Assembly (NCBI GenBank): GCA_964429795.1
Contig: CAYSCW010000003.1
Span: 89,072-153,071, forward strand
Source: CAYSCW01 sp964429795
GTDB lineage: Bacteria; Acidobacteriota; Aminicenantia; Aminicenantales; Aminicenantaceae
Length of the DNA stretch: 64,000 nucleotides
Reading direction: 5' to 3'
Made by a program: the position numbers and the translations under genes. Positions 1-8,400 of this stretch are shown here, in pieces (the stretch's first letter is position 1; each line of letters opens with the position of its first letter). A model generated the notes under the pieces. The model did not search any database and was not told where the DNA came from. It saw only the letters and a list, made by a program, of their open reading frames with translations.

Positions 1-341
1 GTCTTTCGAATCAGAGAGCTCTTCCCTCTGAGGACGATGACCTCCAGACAGTTGTGATGATCGAGATGAATATGAGTGGAAGAGATGATGGTATCGATAT
101 GCTGGTGCTGGATTCTGTTCAAAGTCTTTGTGATTTCTCTCATATCATGACTAAAGACTATCCCGAGGATTCCAACTGTCTCTCTTTTTTCATCTTTCCA
201 TTCTTCCTCCACAAGAAACTCTCTAATCAGATCCCGGATGGCTTCTGAGCGGTTCTTATATCCAATTTCCCTGATCAATGAATCAAATTTTTTCAGAAGA
301 GAGGTCTCAATGGAAACTCCAAACCTTGTCACTCTATCCAT
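1..341 (-). CDS. nikR: Nickel-responsive transcriptional regulator NikR (5' part; 3' end beyond the window)
   Basis: Translated from the ATG at 341 leftwards, this gives 113 residues and is still open at base 1. It starts MDRVTRFGVSIETSLLKKFD, a ribbon-helix-helix N-terminus, followed by the NRSEAIRDLIREF segment typical of NikR. The C-terminal ACT-like nickel domain begins around residue 50. The nickel ligands of the family are visible: a histidine in IQHQHID, then HIHLDHHNC, which supplies the two spaced histidines and the conserved cysteine. In the family this protein represses nickel uptake genes when nickel is bound. The last 15-25 residues and the downstream genes are not visible, so the regulated uptake system is unknown. 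A purine-rich Shine-Dalgarno lies just upstream of 341. Family assignment is firm. Confidence 0.9.
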   Translation of the reverse strand, partial: MDRVTRFGVSIETSLLKKFDSLIREIGYKNRSEAIRDLIREFLVEEEWKDEKRETVGILGIVFSHDMREITKTLNRIQHQHIDTIISSTHIHLDHHNCLEVIVLRGKSSLIRK

Positions 342-367
342 CTCCCTAACCTCTTGAGTTTTTCCTG

Positions 368-396
368 AAGATAATATTATTCGCTCAAGAAGTCAA
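368..396 (-). promoter_or_regulatory. Sigma-70-type promoter for nikR
   Basis: On the minus strand TTGACT (391-396) is followed after 17 nt by TATCTT (368-373). The ATG of nikR is about 27 nt further on, leaving a short leader with the ribosome site. The spacer holds the perfect palindrome ATAATATTAT (371-380), which could be an autoregulatory site, though it does not match the published E. coli NikR operator. Confidence 0.55.
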
Positions 397-438
397 TCCG
401 AAGCCGCTCGATGTAAACATCTCCAAAAAGGATGTAAT

Positions 439-467
439 AGGACAACTTTCATCATTTGTGGTATAAA
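439..467 (+). promoter_or_regulatory. Possible promoter for the ABC-class ATPase gene
   Basis: AGGACA (439-444), 17 nt, TATAAA (462-467) on the plus strand, 70 nt ahead of the start at 538. It is divergent from the nikR promoter. The -35 box is only a partial match. Confidence 0.35.
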
Positions 468-537
468 TAATCCCTACTATGGTTCCTCAAAATAAGGCAA
501 GGCGATAAAAGCCTAACAGAGGCACAGCCAGGTTTGG

Positions 538-2259
538 ATGATGTACACCAAGGAAAATCTCAGAAATATCCTCAGAAGGATCGATGGAAGGGGGTACAAG
601 GCTTACAAGGATATGGAAGGTGTCTATAATTTTGTCAACTATGTGCTTCATATCGATCATGTACAAGGAGATCCTTTCGCTTCACCTAGCCAGGTGCGCG
701 TCAGAGTGCCTCAGGAGAAAGCCGGATTTCCAAGAGAGACATTCAAAAATAAAAGCCGAAAAATTGCTCTCCGCGACTATCTCACCCGCATGTTTTTCAA
801 AGCGAGCAAGAGATTTTGCCGCGGGATCCGGGGGACAGGAAAGAGCGGAATCATCGATATCGATCAGCCCAGCCCAGAAATTCTGGAACGCACATCCTGT
901 TTCATCACAGACTCCTTCGTCGAAGCCAGGTTTGTGATGGGCCTCCCAGCCTATGGAAGAAAAATAGCGAGCAGGCACGCCGAGTCCATGCTCTTTGAGG
1001 AGCTTCCCCCAATTGTCCAAGCCTCCCTCTTCTACAAAAACCTTGACCCACGATCCCTAAAAAGACACGTGGAAACCACTGAAGATGCCGATATCTTAAG
1101 AAAGCGACTGGAAGAGTTGAATCTGGTTGCCTTCGTGGCCGATGGCGCTATCCTTCCCCGGGCAAGTGGTATCGATCCCCGTCCGCTTACCGAGGGGCAG
1201 GTAGTTTCATTCCTATCTCCGCCATCGCTTCGTCTCGAAATCGAGCTGCCAAACCGGGGTCTGCTTTCGGGGATGGGAATTCCCAGGGGAATAACTCTCA
1301 TCGTAGGCGGAGGTTACCATGGCAAATCCACTCTGCTAAAAGCCTTGGAAATAGGGATATATGACCATATTCCTTGCGATGGAAGGGAATATGTGGTCAC
1401 CAATTCCTATGCCGTGAAGATAAGGGCGGAGGATGGCCGGCGGATAGAGAATGTGGATATTTCCCCTTTTATCAATAATCTTCCCTTCGGGCAGCAAACC
1501 CAGCAGTTCTCCACAGAAGATGCCAGCGGCAGCACCTCTCAAGCGGCCAACACTATCGAAGCCTTAGAACTGGGGGCTCAGGTTTTGCTCATCGACGAGG
1601 ACACCTCTGCCACCAATTTCATGATCAGAGACCACAGGATGCAGGAATTGGTCTCCAAGGACAAGGAACCTATAACGCCGTTTATAGATAAAATCTGCCA
1701 ACTCTATAGGGATCTTGGAGTCTCGACCATCTTGGTCACAGGAGGTTCGGGCGACTACTTCGACGTTGCCGACTATGTGATCTGCATGGCGGATTATAGA
1801 CCCTACGATCTAACCGCCAGAGCCCGCTCCATTGCCGAAAAACACAAGGCAGAACGGACTCCTGAAGGGGGATTGCATTTTGGCAAAATCGTCCCCAGGA
1901 TTCCCCTGGCTCAGAGCATTAACGCCAGAAAAGGGAAGAAATCGGTAAAAATATCCGCAAAAGGATTGACCTCCCTCCTCTTCGGCAGACACCATATAGA
2001 CCTCAGCTTTGTGGAGCAGTTGGTGGATAAAAGCCAGACTAGAGCTATAGGTGAGGCGGTCTGCTACGCTCTTAGATACATGGATGGTCAGAAGACATTA
2101 AGGGAAGTCACCGAAGCGGTGCTTAAGGAGATTGAAGAAAAGGGCCTGGATATTTTGAATCCTCGGCCGGTAGGCGATCATGCCGCCTTCAGGAGCTTGG
2201 AGCTTGCTGCGGCCATAAACAGGTTGAGAACTCTTTCTGTCAGGCAAGAGAGGACATAG
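538..2259 (+). CDS. Predicted ABC-class ATPase (COG3044 family)
   Basis: This 573-residue soluble protein matches the predicted ABC-class ATPase family, whose members are single long chains without transmembrane segments. The Walker A motif is the family-specific GGGYHGKSTLL near residue 257. A signature-like stretch STEDASGSTSQAANTIEAL follows near residue 326, and Walker B VLLIDEDTSATNFM near residue 348. The cellular role of the family is not established; a link to nucleic-acid metabolism has been suggested. The gene stands alone between divergent nikR and the convergent C_GCAxxG gene. Two adjacent ATGs (538 and 541) are possible starts and no strong Shine-Dalgarno favours either. About 45 residues at the C-terminus follow the ATPase core. 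Family call is secure; function is unknown. Confidence 0.85.
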   Translation: MMYTKENLRNILRRIDGRGYKAYKDMEGVYNFVNYVLHIDHVQGDPFASPSQVRVRVPQEKAGFPRETFKNKSRKIALRDYLTRMFFKASKRFCRGIRGTGKSGIIDIDQPSPEILERTSCFITDSFVEARFVMGLPAYGRKIASRHAESMLFEELPPIVQASLFYKNLDPRSLKRHVETTEDADILRKRLEELNLVAFVADGAILPRASGIDPRPLTEGQVVSFLSPPSLRLEIELPNRGLLSGMGIPRGITLIVGGGYHGKSTLLKALEIGIYDHIPCDGREYVVTNSYAVKIRAEDGRRIENVDISPFINNLPFGQQTQQFSTEDASGSTSQAANTIEALELGAQVLLIDEDTSATNFMIRDHRMQELVSKDKEPITPFIDKICQLYRDLGVSTILVTGGSGDYFDVADYVICMADYRPYDLTARARSIAEKHKAERTPEGGLHFGKIVPRIPLAQSINARKGKKSVKISAKGLTSLLFGRHHIDLSFVEQLVDKSQTRAIGEAVCYALRYMDGQKTLREVTEAVLKEIEEKGLDILNPRPVGDHAAFRSLELAAAINRLRTLSVRQERT

Positions 2260-2367
2260 GAAAACAGTGGCTGCTGTGACAGCCGTTCTGAGAGTCTCAA
2301 CGATGCAGCTTTTGAGATAAAAAGGGGAGAAGCTAATCTTCGAAAGAAACAGGCAATCCTATTTGAT

Positions 2368-2937
2368 TTAAGCTTTCAGGGATAAAAGCTCTTCTGTTTT
2401 TGCTGCAGCCAGAAGACCCAGTCGGACACAGACTTCTCTGCTGGTTTCCTCCTTTCTGATCTCAGAACAGTGTAAGGGGGCCTGGGAAGTCCACCACTTC
2501 CAATATTCCTTCACTAGATTTTTACCATGCTCCTTGGCTTCTTTTCGCTCTTTCTCCAGCATGCCAGCTCGAAGACCGATGGCCATGATCCCGCCGGTCA
2601 GAAACCCACAGAGATCTTTGTGATAAAGCCCACCTCCAAAGCCGCTGGCGATCCATACTAGTTCTTCCGGTTTTTTCAAATGTCTCAGGGAAACCATCCA
2701 CAGGGATTCTGCACAGCTGTAATCTTTGCCAAAAAAGTTTTTTATATCTTCAGCCATGGAAAACTTTTTGACCCATTCCAATTCTTGCTCGGACAACTCC
2801 TCCTTGAGCTTCTGTGGAGCCTGAAAAACAGGAGTCCACAGAGAACTATGGCCGAGTAACTCACTTCCCATTACAAGAGTGGAAGCAGAAGCTATAAATA
2901 GTCTTCGGGATATTTTCATATCATCTCTTCTCTTCAT
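2368..2937 (-). CDS. Secreted C_GCAxxG_C_C family protein
   Basis: The protein has 189 residues. The start at 2937 is set by an AAGGAGG six bases upstream. The N-terminus carries SRRLFIASAS followed by a hydrophobic stretch, which looks like a twin-arginine (Tat) signal and suggests export in folded form. The body has the spaced cysteines of the C_GCAxxG_C_C family: one in DYSCAES, one in KDLCGFLTGGIMAIG, one in PLHCSEI and one in EVCVRLG. The family is thought to bind a metal or cluster through these cysteines, often near redox genes; its biochemical role is unknown. It lies 57 bp downstream of a secreted M20 amidohydrolase on the same strand, so the two are probably co-transcribed. Confidence 0.75.
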   Translation of the reverse strand: MKRRDDMKISRRLFIASASTLVMGSELLGHSSLWTPVFQAPQKLKEELSEQELEWVKKFSMAEDIKNFFGKDYSCAESLWMVSLRHLKKPEELVWIASGFGGGLYHKDLCGFLTGGIMAIGLRAGMLEKERKEAKEHGKNLVKEYWKWWTSQAPLHCSEIRKEETSREVCVRLGLLAAAKTEELLSLKA

Positions 2938-2994
2938 GATTCCTCCTTACAGGAGAAGCGTGTTGGACAATTTTAACGCCTATTATCGCTCATC

Positions 2995-4488
2995 CTATTG
3001 TTCACTTTTCTTAGGCTTGACAGGGGGTTTGAGATCTGGAGGCAGAGGAGATTTATACTCCTTGCCTTTCTTTGCCTTCATCCATTCTTCTCTCATCTTC
3101 TTTATCATCTCAGGATGGTCAAGGAAATCGAGTCCGGATCCAGCCATGACTTTAGCTGCAGTAAGCATGGCCTTATGACCGATGGACATCTGGCCGCAGG
3201 CTACTGATGACCAGTGATGACCGGGTGTTCCCGTAGGCTTGAAAGCCACGCCGAGTGTAGTCGTGGGGGTCAGCCAGCTTACCTCTGCCACATCCGTAGA
3301 GCCACCTCCCCAGCTTCTCTCCGGCAGACGAAAGGGCTCGACTTTCGTCTTCAATCCTTTCTCCTCCATTCCCAGATTCTCTTGGATTGCCTTGGCGAAT
3401 TCCTGTTCTTCCTCGGTGAATTTCGGTCCTCCCACTAGAAGCAGGTTGCTGTAGACAATTTCATTGCCTGTCCTGTTGGTCAACATCTCGTGAACTCCAC
3501 TGATGAGATGTATCTTATAGGTTGTTTCTGTCATCATTGCTGCCGCCTCGATGATCTTGAGCACTCTCTTGTAATCCTTTTCCACGCTCTCCCGGTCGAT
3601 GTCCCTCACATAGTACCAAGCTTTGGCATAGTCGGGGACCACATTGGGAACACCTCCGCCCTGTTCTATGACATAATGAATCCTGGCAGTGGGTTTGAGA
3701 TGTTCCCTCAGATAATTCAATCCCACATTAGTCAGCTCCACCCCATCAAGGGCACTGCGGCCATGCCAGGGGTCGCCGGCAGCATGAGCTGTCTTCCCAA
3801 ACCATTCCACCTCAAACTGATTCAGGGCATTGCTCGAGTCTAAAGGCACATCATTTACAGAGCTGGGATGCCATTGGACACAGCATGAAAGCCCATCAAA
3901 AACTCCATCACGAGCCATGAATACCTTACCCACAACAGTCTCTTCAGCCGGACAGCCGAAAAGCTTGAGTGTTCCGGGAAGACTATTCTTTGCCATAACT
4001 TCTTTCATGGCGACAGCAGCAGCGGTGCTGGCCGTTCCGAAGACATTATGGCCACAGCCGTGTCCGGGTTTTCCTTCCTCGACGGGCTTCTTGTAAGGAA
4101 CGGGCTGCTGAGAAAGACCGGGAAGGGCATCATATTCCGCCAGTATGCCGATCGCAGGCTCACCCGATCCATAGACAGCCACAAAAGCTGTGGGCATGCC
4201 AGCTACTCCTCTGGTCACTTCGAATCCGTTCTCTTCGAGGTACAAGGCCAGAAGCTCTGATGATTGGTACTCTTCCATGGCCACCTCAGCAAAGCCTGCT
4301 ATCTTATCGTTGATTTCAGCAAGCTCCTTCATGTGGGAATCGAGCCAGGCAAACGCTTCTTTCTTGTGCTCAGTGAGCTGGGCTGGCTCTACTTCGATCA
4401 GAAGAGGATCCTCCTTCTCCTCCTTTGGATAAAGAGAGAAAGAGAAAAGCATGCATACGCTTAACAGAAAAACAAAGGACTTTTTCAT
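2995..4488 (-). CDS. Secreted M20 family amidohydrolase (aminobenzoyl-glutamate hydrolase B-like)
   Basis: From ATG 4488 the protein has 497 residues. This start is preferred over an upstream in-frame ATG at 4542 because AAGGAGG precedes it at the right distance and a signal peptide (MKKSFVFLLSVCMLFSFSL) then begins at residue 1. M20 metallopeptidase motifs are visible: ILAEYDALPGLS, GHGCGHNVFG (metal histidines), CPAEETVVGK (catalytic glutamates), WHPSS, and a late GHHWSS. Overall order and length fit the AbgB/PatB-like group, which hydrolyses amide bonds of p-aminobenzoyl-glutamate or related N-acyl amino acids. Export points to the periplasm. The exact substrate cannot be read from sequence. 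The following gene encodes an exported cysteine-rich protein in the same operon. Confidence 0.85.
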   Translation of the reverse strand: MKKSFVFLLSVCMLFSFSLYPKEEKEDPLLIEVEPAQLTEHKKEAFAWLDSHMKELAEINDKIAGFAEVAMEEYQSSELLALYLEENGFEVTRGVAGMPTAFVAVYGSGEPAIGILAEYDALPGLSQQPVPYKKPVEEGKPGHGCGHNVFGTASTAAAVAMKEVMAKNSLPGTLKLFGCPAEETVVGKVFMARDGVFDGLSCCVQWHPSSVNDVPLDSSNALNQFEVEWFGKTAHAAGDPWHGRSALDGVELTNVGLNYLREHLKPTARIHYVIEQGGGVPNVVPDYAKAWYYVRDIDRESVEKDYKRVLKIIEAAAMMTETTYKIHLISGVHEMLTNRTGNEIVYSNLLLVGGPKFTEEEQEFAKAIQENLGMEEKGLKTKVEPFRLPERSWGGGSTDVAEVSWLTPTTTLGVAFKPTGTPGHHWSSVACGQMSIGHKAMLTAAKVMAGSGLDFLDHPEMIKKMREEWMKAKKGKEYKSPLPPDLKPPVKPKKSEQ

Positions 4489-4647
4489 CTCATCCTCCTT
4501 TCTAGCTTCTTGATACGAGCAAAAAAAGTGGATTGTCGGCATCCAAACACATATTAAAATGATAACTCCAGATCAAAGTCAAGGAAAAACAGAGTATGCA
4601 TCTCAAATCTCTTTTATAAAAATTTGGAGGATCCAAAGAATGAGGCA

Positions 4648-6171
4648 TTACTGAAAGTATTTATCCATTATCCGGTATTGAACAGCTTCTGAAATGTGCA
4701 CAGGAGTGATCCTTTCTTCACCGTTTAAATCGGCAATCGTACGGGCGACTTTCAGAACGCGAGTGTAGCCCCGGGCAGTGAATCCCAGACGATCAACCGC
4801 CATTTTCAGAAGCTCCTGCCCCTCCTTATCTACAGGACAGTGCCTTTTCACTTCCTTTGTCCCCATCTGGGCATTAGAGAAAATCTTCTTTCCCCTGAAC
4901 CTCTGAAGCTGTCTTTTTCTGGCCCTGACCACTCTTTTCCGTATCTCGGCAGAGCTTTCACCCTCATTCTTGGCTATGATGTCATGAAATGCCACCTTGG
5001 GGACTTCAACCTGAATATCGATCCGGTCCAACAGCGGTCCAGATATTTTGGAATAGTAGCGAACTCTTGTGCTGTCTGTGAAGGTGGTGCCTGATGAGGG
5101 AAGACCCTGATAGGCATCTTCATAAGGGTTCATAGCAGCCACCAGCATAAAAGAAGAGGGAAAAGTCACCGAGACAAATGCCCGGGAGATGGTTACCTGG
5201 CCATCCTCCAAAGGCTGTCTTAAGTCTTCCAGCACCTTCCTCTTGAATTCGGAAAACTCATCCAGAAAGAGGACTCCATGGTGGGCGAGGCTTACCTCTC
5301 CTGGTCTGGGCACCAACCCGCCTCCGATCAAGCCCGCATCAGATATGGTGTGATGGGGAGCTCGAAAAGGCCTTTCCCCCACTACTCCCTTGTTCCTCAA
5401 ATGCCCTGCAGCGCTGTAGATCTGGGTTACTTTTATGATTTCTTCGAATGTCATAGGGGGAAGGATAGTGGGCAGTCTGCGGGCCAGCATGGTCTTCCCT
5501 GCACCGGGAGGTCCGATCAGAAGAACATTATGCGCTCCAGCGGCCGCCACCTCCAATACCCGTTTAACGTGCTGCTGGCCTTTTATTTCTTGGAAATCCA
5601 CTTCGTACTGGAGAGGAGGAAGCAGCTCTTTGAGAGAATACTCACAGGGAGCAATCGCTTCGGGATGGCTGAGAAGTTCCACTACCTGGACCAAATTTTC
5701 TAAACCGTATATGTCGATCCCCTTGACTAAAGCCGCCTCTTTCTCGTTTTCTTTAGGAATGACAATCCCCTTGAATCCCTCTCTCTTGGCCATCACCGTA
5801 GCAGCAAGGATGCCCTTTCCGGGTTTGAGGCTCCCATCGAGAGCTAGCTCTCCCAAGAAAAGATAATCATGTAGTCTTTCTGGTGGAAAAAGATCTAAGT
5901 GAGCTAAAAATCCCAGTGATATGGGAAGATCAAAAGAAGAGCCTTCCTTTCTCCTGTCGGCAGGAGCCAGATTGATGGTTATCCTTCTTGAAGGAAAATC
6001 AAAACCGCAGTTCTTTAAGGCGGCTCTTACCCTCTCCTTGCTCTCCCTGACCGATGCATCAGGAAGGCCTACGGTGACAAAATTGGGCAAGCCAAAGGAG
6101 ATGTCCACTTCCACATCGACGATATAGGCTTCGATTCCGATGAGGGAGGCACTGGAGATCTTGAAAAGCAT
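4648..6171 (-). CDS. comM: ComM/YifB-type magnesium-chelatase-like AAA+ ATPase
   Basis: The protein has 507 residues, the usual length of ComM. The N-terminal Lon-protease-like fold begins MLFKISSASLIGIEAYIVDV, including the NLAPADRRKEGSSFDLPI block. The Walker A motif GPPGAGKT is at residues 220-227, followed by RPFRAPHHTISDAGLIGGG and GVLFLDEFSEF (Walker B). The C-terminal Mg_chelatase_C domain contains RGYTRVLKVARTIADL. In Gram-negative relatives ComM is a hexameric branch-migration helicase that helps integrate incoming DNA during natural transformation. The type IV pilus genes pilMNOPQ elsewhere in the window would fit DNA uptake, but no comEC or comEA is visible here. Likely a single-gene transcript. 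Confidence 0.93.
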   Translation of the reverse strand: MLFKISSASLIGIEAYIVDVEVDISFGLPNFVTVGLPDASVRESKERVRAALKNCGFDFPSRRITINLAPADRRKEGSSFDLPISLGFLAHLDLFPPERLHDYLFLGELALDGSLKPGKGILAATVMAKREGFKGIVIPKENEKEAALVKGIDIYGLENLVQVVELLSHPEAIAPCEYSLKELLPPLQYEVDFQEIKGQQHVKRVLEVAAAGAHNVLLIGPPGAGKTMLARRLPTILPPMTFEEIIKVTQIYSAAGHLRNKGVVGERPFRAPHHTISDAGLIGGGLVPRPGEVSLAHHGVLFLDEFSEFKRKVLEDLRQPLEDGQVTISRAFVSVTFPSSFMLVAAMNPYEDAYQGLPSSGTTFTDSTRVRYYSKISGPLLDRIDIQVEVPKVAFHDIIAKNEGESSAEIRKRVVRARKRQLQRFRGKKIFSNAQMGTKEVKRHCPVDKEGQELLKMAVDRLGFTARGYTRVLKVARTIADLNGEERITPVHISEAVQYRIMDKYFQ

Positions 6172-6249
6172 ATTCGTCTAGAATAAAGACGTAGGCTTTT
6201 CAGATTTTTATCAGACCCAGAAAAAGAAAAAAAAGGTGGGATGAAAGTT

Positions 6250-7158
6250 TCAGGATTGGTCCTTAAATTCCCGGGCCAACCTTTCCACTTCCTTTTCGAT
6301 ATCTTCCTGAGATTTGAATTTCATCTTCACAAATCTAACGCGAGAGACCTTGGGCGAGGCTTCTGGAACAAGCTCAATCTCCTCTACCTTAGTGGATTCT
6401 TCCCTGAGAGTTTCTTCCTTTAACTCCACCTGGGCAGAATCCTCGACAAGCTCCTCGAGTTCGACTCTGACTTCTTCGACTGCTTCTTCCCTAACTTCTT
6501 CCCTGGTTTCCTCCTCCATCTCCTCTTCAATTTCCTCTTCTTCCATTTCAAGCTCAATCCTTCTCTCTCCAAAGATACTCTTTCTTACCACTGGCACGGT
6601 AAGCCTGGAGATCTCTTTGAGAGTTTCGATGACTCCCACTCCATTGATAGCTGAGGATTCGAAGTAAGGAAGCTTCCGCGGATTGAGGAGGTTGTTAAAG
6701 GTTTCCACGGGAATGAGATTATCCAAATCTCTCTTGTTGTACTGGAAGACCAAAGGAATGTAATTGAGGTCGATATTGTGCTCCAGCAGGTTTTTCCTCA
6801 GCCCATCGAAGTTTTCAAGGTTGGCATCAAGAAGAGACACCTGGGAGTCGGCCACAAAGACAATACCGTCTGCACCTTTTAGAACGCTCTTCCTCGAAGC
6901 CTCATAAAAAACCTGACCAGGAACGGTCATCAATTGAAAATGAATCTTGAAATCACCAATCTGACCGGCCTTTATGGGAAGAAGATCGAAGAAAAGAGTC
7001 CTTTCTGTATCTGTTTCCAGACAAATGAGATCGCCTCTGGAATCCAAGTCCAATCGGACATAGATGTAACGGATATTGGTGGTTTTTCCACTCAAGCCCG
7101 GACCATAGTAGACGACCTTGATCGCTACGTTTTTTGTGGCGTAGTTTACAAAGGCCAT
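6250..7158 (-). CDS. MglA-like small GTPase with acidic C-terminal extension
   Basis: Residues 1-195 form a Ras-like GTPase of the bacterial MglA type: G1 GPGLSGKT (19-26), a DTERT segment (50-54), G3 VPGQ (79-82, proline where Ras has aspartate at this step, as in MglA) and G4 NKRD (141-144). MglA sets cell polarity and drives gliding or pilus switching in Myxococcus. Ordinary MglA is about 195 residues; this protein has 302. The extra 105 residues are dominated by glutamate between 202 and 260, probably extended or coiled, and end in a basic amphipathic segment. No MglB/Roadblock partner is visible in the window. The gene follows the glycosyltransferase cluster by 66 bp, so co-transcription is possible. 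Confidence 0.85.
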   Translation of the reverse strand: MAFVNYATKNVAIKVVYYGPGLSGKTTNIRYIYVRLDLDSRGDLICLETDTERTLFFDLLPIKAGQIGDFKIHFQLMTVPGQVFYEASRKSVLKGADGIVFVADSQVSLLDANLENFDGLRKNLLEHNIDLNYIPLVFQYNKRDLDNLIPVETFNNLLNPRKLPYFESSAINGVGVIETLKEISRLTVPVVRKSIFGERRIELEMEEEEIEEEMEEETREEVREEAVEEVRVELEELVEDSAQVELKEETLREESTKVEEIELVPEASPKVSRVRFVKMKFKSQEDIEKEVERLAREFKDQS

Positions 7159-7224
7159 TTCTTCTTTTTCCGCTTCCTTTTAGTTATTCTTAGCATAATC
7201 CGCCTTTGTGAGTCAAATCTTTCC

Positions 7225-8394
7225 TTAGCTAGACAAATATTGGAAGAGCTTTTGGTACTTTTCCATCACTCGCGGCCAAGAATAGTGCTCTTGAACATAT
7301 CTTAATCCATTCTTCCCCATGGCTCTTCTCAATCTGGAATCTTGAAGCAGAAGGTTAAGACTCTCTTCGAATTCTTCACAGGAGGAATAGTACAGGCCGC
7401 TTCTTCCTTGGATGGCATGGCTTCGGAGAGCCTCTGTTGCCTCTTGGACTAGAATGGGCGTCTCAACCATCATCGACTCCAGAGCGGCCATGCACAGACT
7501 TTCAAATCGAGACGGATGGACTGTGGCCAAGGCGGAGGCCATGGCCACATTCTTTTCTTCAGAAGGAATAAATCCAAGGTATCTGATCTTGGAATGCTGT
7601 GGCAAATCCATCAACAGCTTTCCGATCAGAACAAGGCTTACCTCAGGATGGGAGCGATTGTAAGCAAGAAAACAATCGATCAGATCCTGACATCCTTTAC
7701 CCGGTTCTATCCGGCCCGCATAAAGAATGTAAGGAGGCCACACATTATACCTGAAAAAGAAAGATGAACTGTCTTTGACTTCAGGCACATCCACACCCAC
7801 ACCCGCTATATCCTGGTACTTGCCCTCGAAGGAAAAAAGGCGTGCAAGCAAATCTCTTTCAGAAGCGGTGTTGAAGATGAAGGCATCTGGGATGGAGAAA
7901 ACTTCCTTCATGATATCAAGATACAAGGGAGGCTCATCATGCGCGGTGGGCACCAGCACTTTTCTGCCTTCAGTCCTTTTCAAGCCCCAGTAGGTGTTGT
8001 AATAGAGATAGGTGAAAAAGATGAGGAAGTCATAAGAAAAAGATTCTTTCTCCAAAGCCTTGATGAGAGCTGGTGAGTAGGGCCCTTGCCTTTCCAGCCA
8101 ATTCAACTCATCCTGGTGGCTGTGGTCTTGGGAGAAAACCTGCTCAGAAAATCTGTTGAATGAAACGATGTCCCGCTCTCTGTCCACAGGAAAACGCTTG
8201 ATAACCACTCCCTTAAGAAGGACTTCTCCAGGGGAATACACATTCTTCCAGCTGATATAATCCTGGGCGCATGTGGTGTAGACCACACAATCATGACCTG
8301 AATCGGCTAATCTTTCAGCCAGCTGGCGGCAATGAAGTTCCGAGCCACCCATCACCTCTTTTCCGTATCTCTGGATGGCAAAGGCAATCTTCAT
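7225..8394 (-). CDS. Glycosyltransferase family 4 (copy A')
   Basis: The 389-residue GT-B fold enzyme begins MKIAFAIQRYGKEVMGGSEL, the donor/acceptor N-lobe with the glycine-rich GGSELH motif. The C-lobe has the GT4 nucleotide-sugar site: YAGRIEPGKGCQDL, then FESLCMAALESMMVETPILV. The final helix is RRAMGKNGLRYVQEHYSW. It resembles the gene at 10532-11707 in length (389 against 391) and at the N-terminus (QRYG followed by GGSELH or GGAELH), so these are duplicates. It lies 6 bp after the preceding glycosyltransferase in the same operon. It probably adds a sugar to an exopolysaccharide, LPS or glycan precursor; donor and acceptor are unknown. Confidence 0.88.
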   Translation of the reverse strand: MKIAFAIQRYGKEVMGGSELHCRQLAERLADSGHDCVVYTTCAQDYISWKNVYSPGEVLLKGVVIKRFPVDRERDIVSFNRFSEQVFSQDHSHQDELNWLERQGPYSPALIKALEKESFSYDFLIFFTYLYYNTYWGLKRTEGRKVLVPTAHDEPPLYLDIMKEVFSIPDAFIFNTASERDLLARLFSFEGKYQDIAGVGVDVPEVKDSSSFFFRYNVWPPYILYAGRIEPGKGCQDLIDCFLAYNRSHPEVSLVLIGKLLMDLPQHSKIRYLGFIPSEEKNVAMASALATVHPSRFESLCMAALESMMVETPILVQEATEALRSHAIQGRSGLYYSSCEEFEESLNLLLQDSRLRRAMGKNGLRYVQEHYSWPRVMEKYQKLFQYLSS

Positions 8395-8400
8395 CTTCCT

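Noticed and set aside
371..380. ATAATATTAT palindrome as a NikR operator
   Set aside because: Does not match the known GTATGA-N16-TCATAC spacing; noted only as a possible autoregulatory site.
2260..2367. GGCTG/CAGCC hairpin as a terminator between convergent genes
   Set aside because: Stem of only five pairs and no T run on either side.
6314..6667. Serine-rich plus-strand frame opposite the MglA-like tail
   Set aside because: It is the complement of glutamate codons (GAA/GAG read as TTC/CTC frames) and has no independent support.
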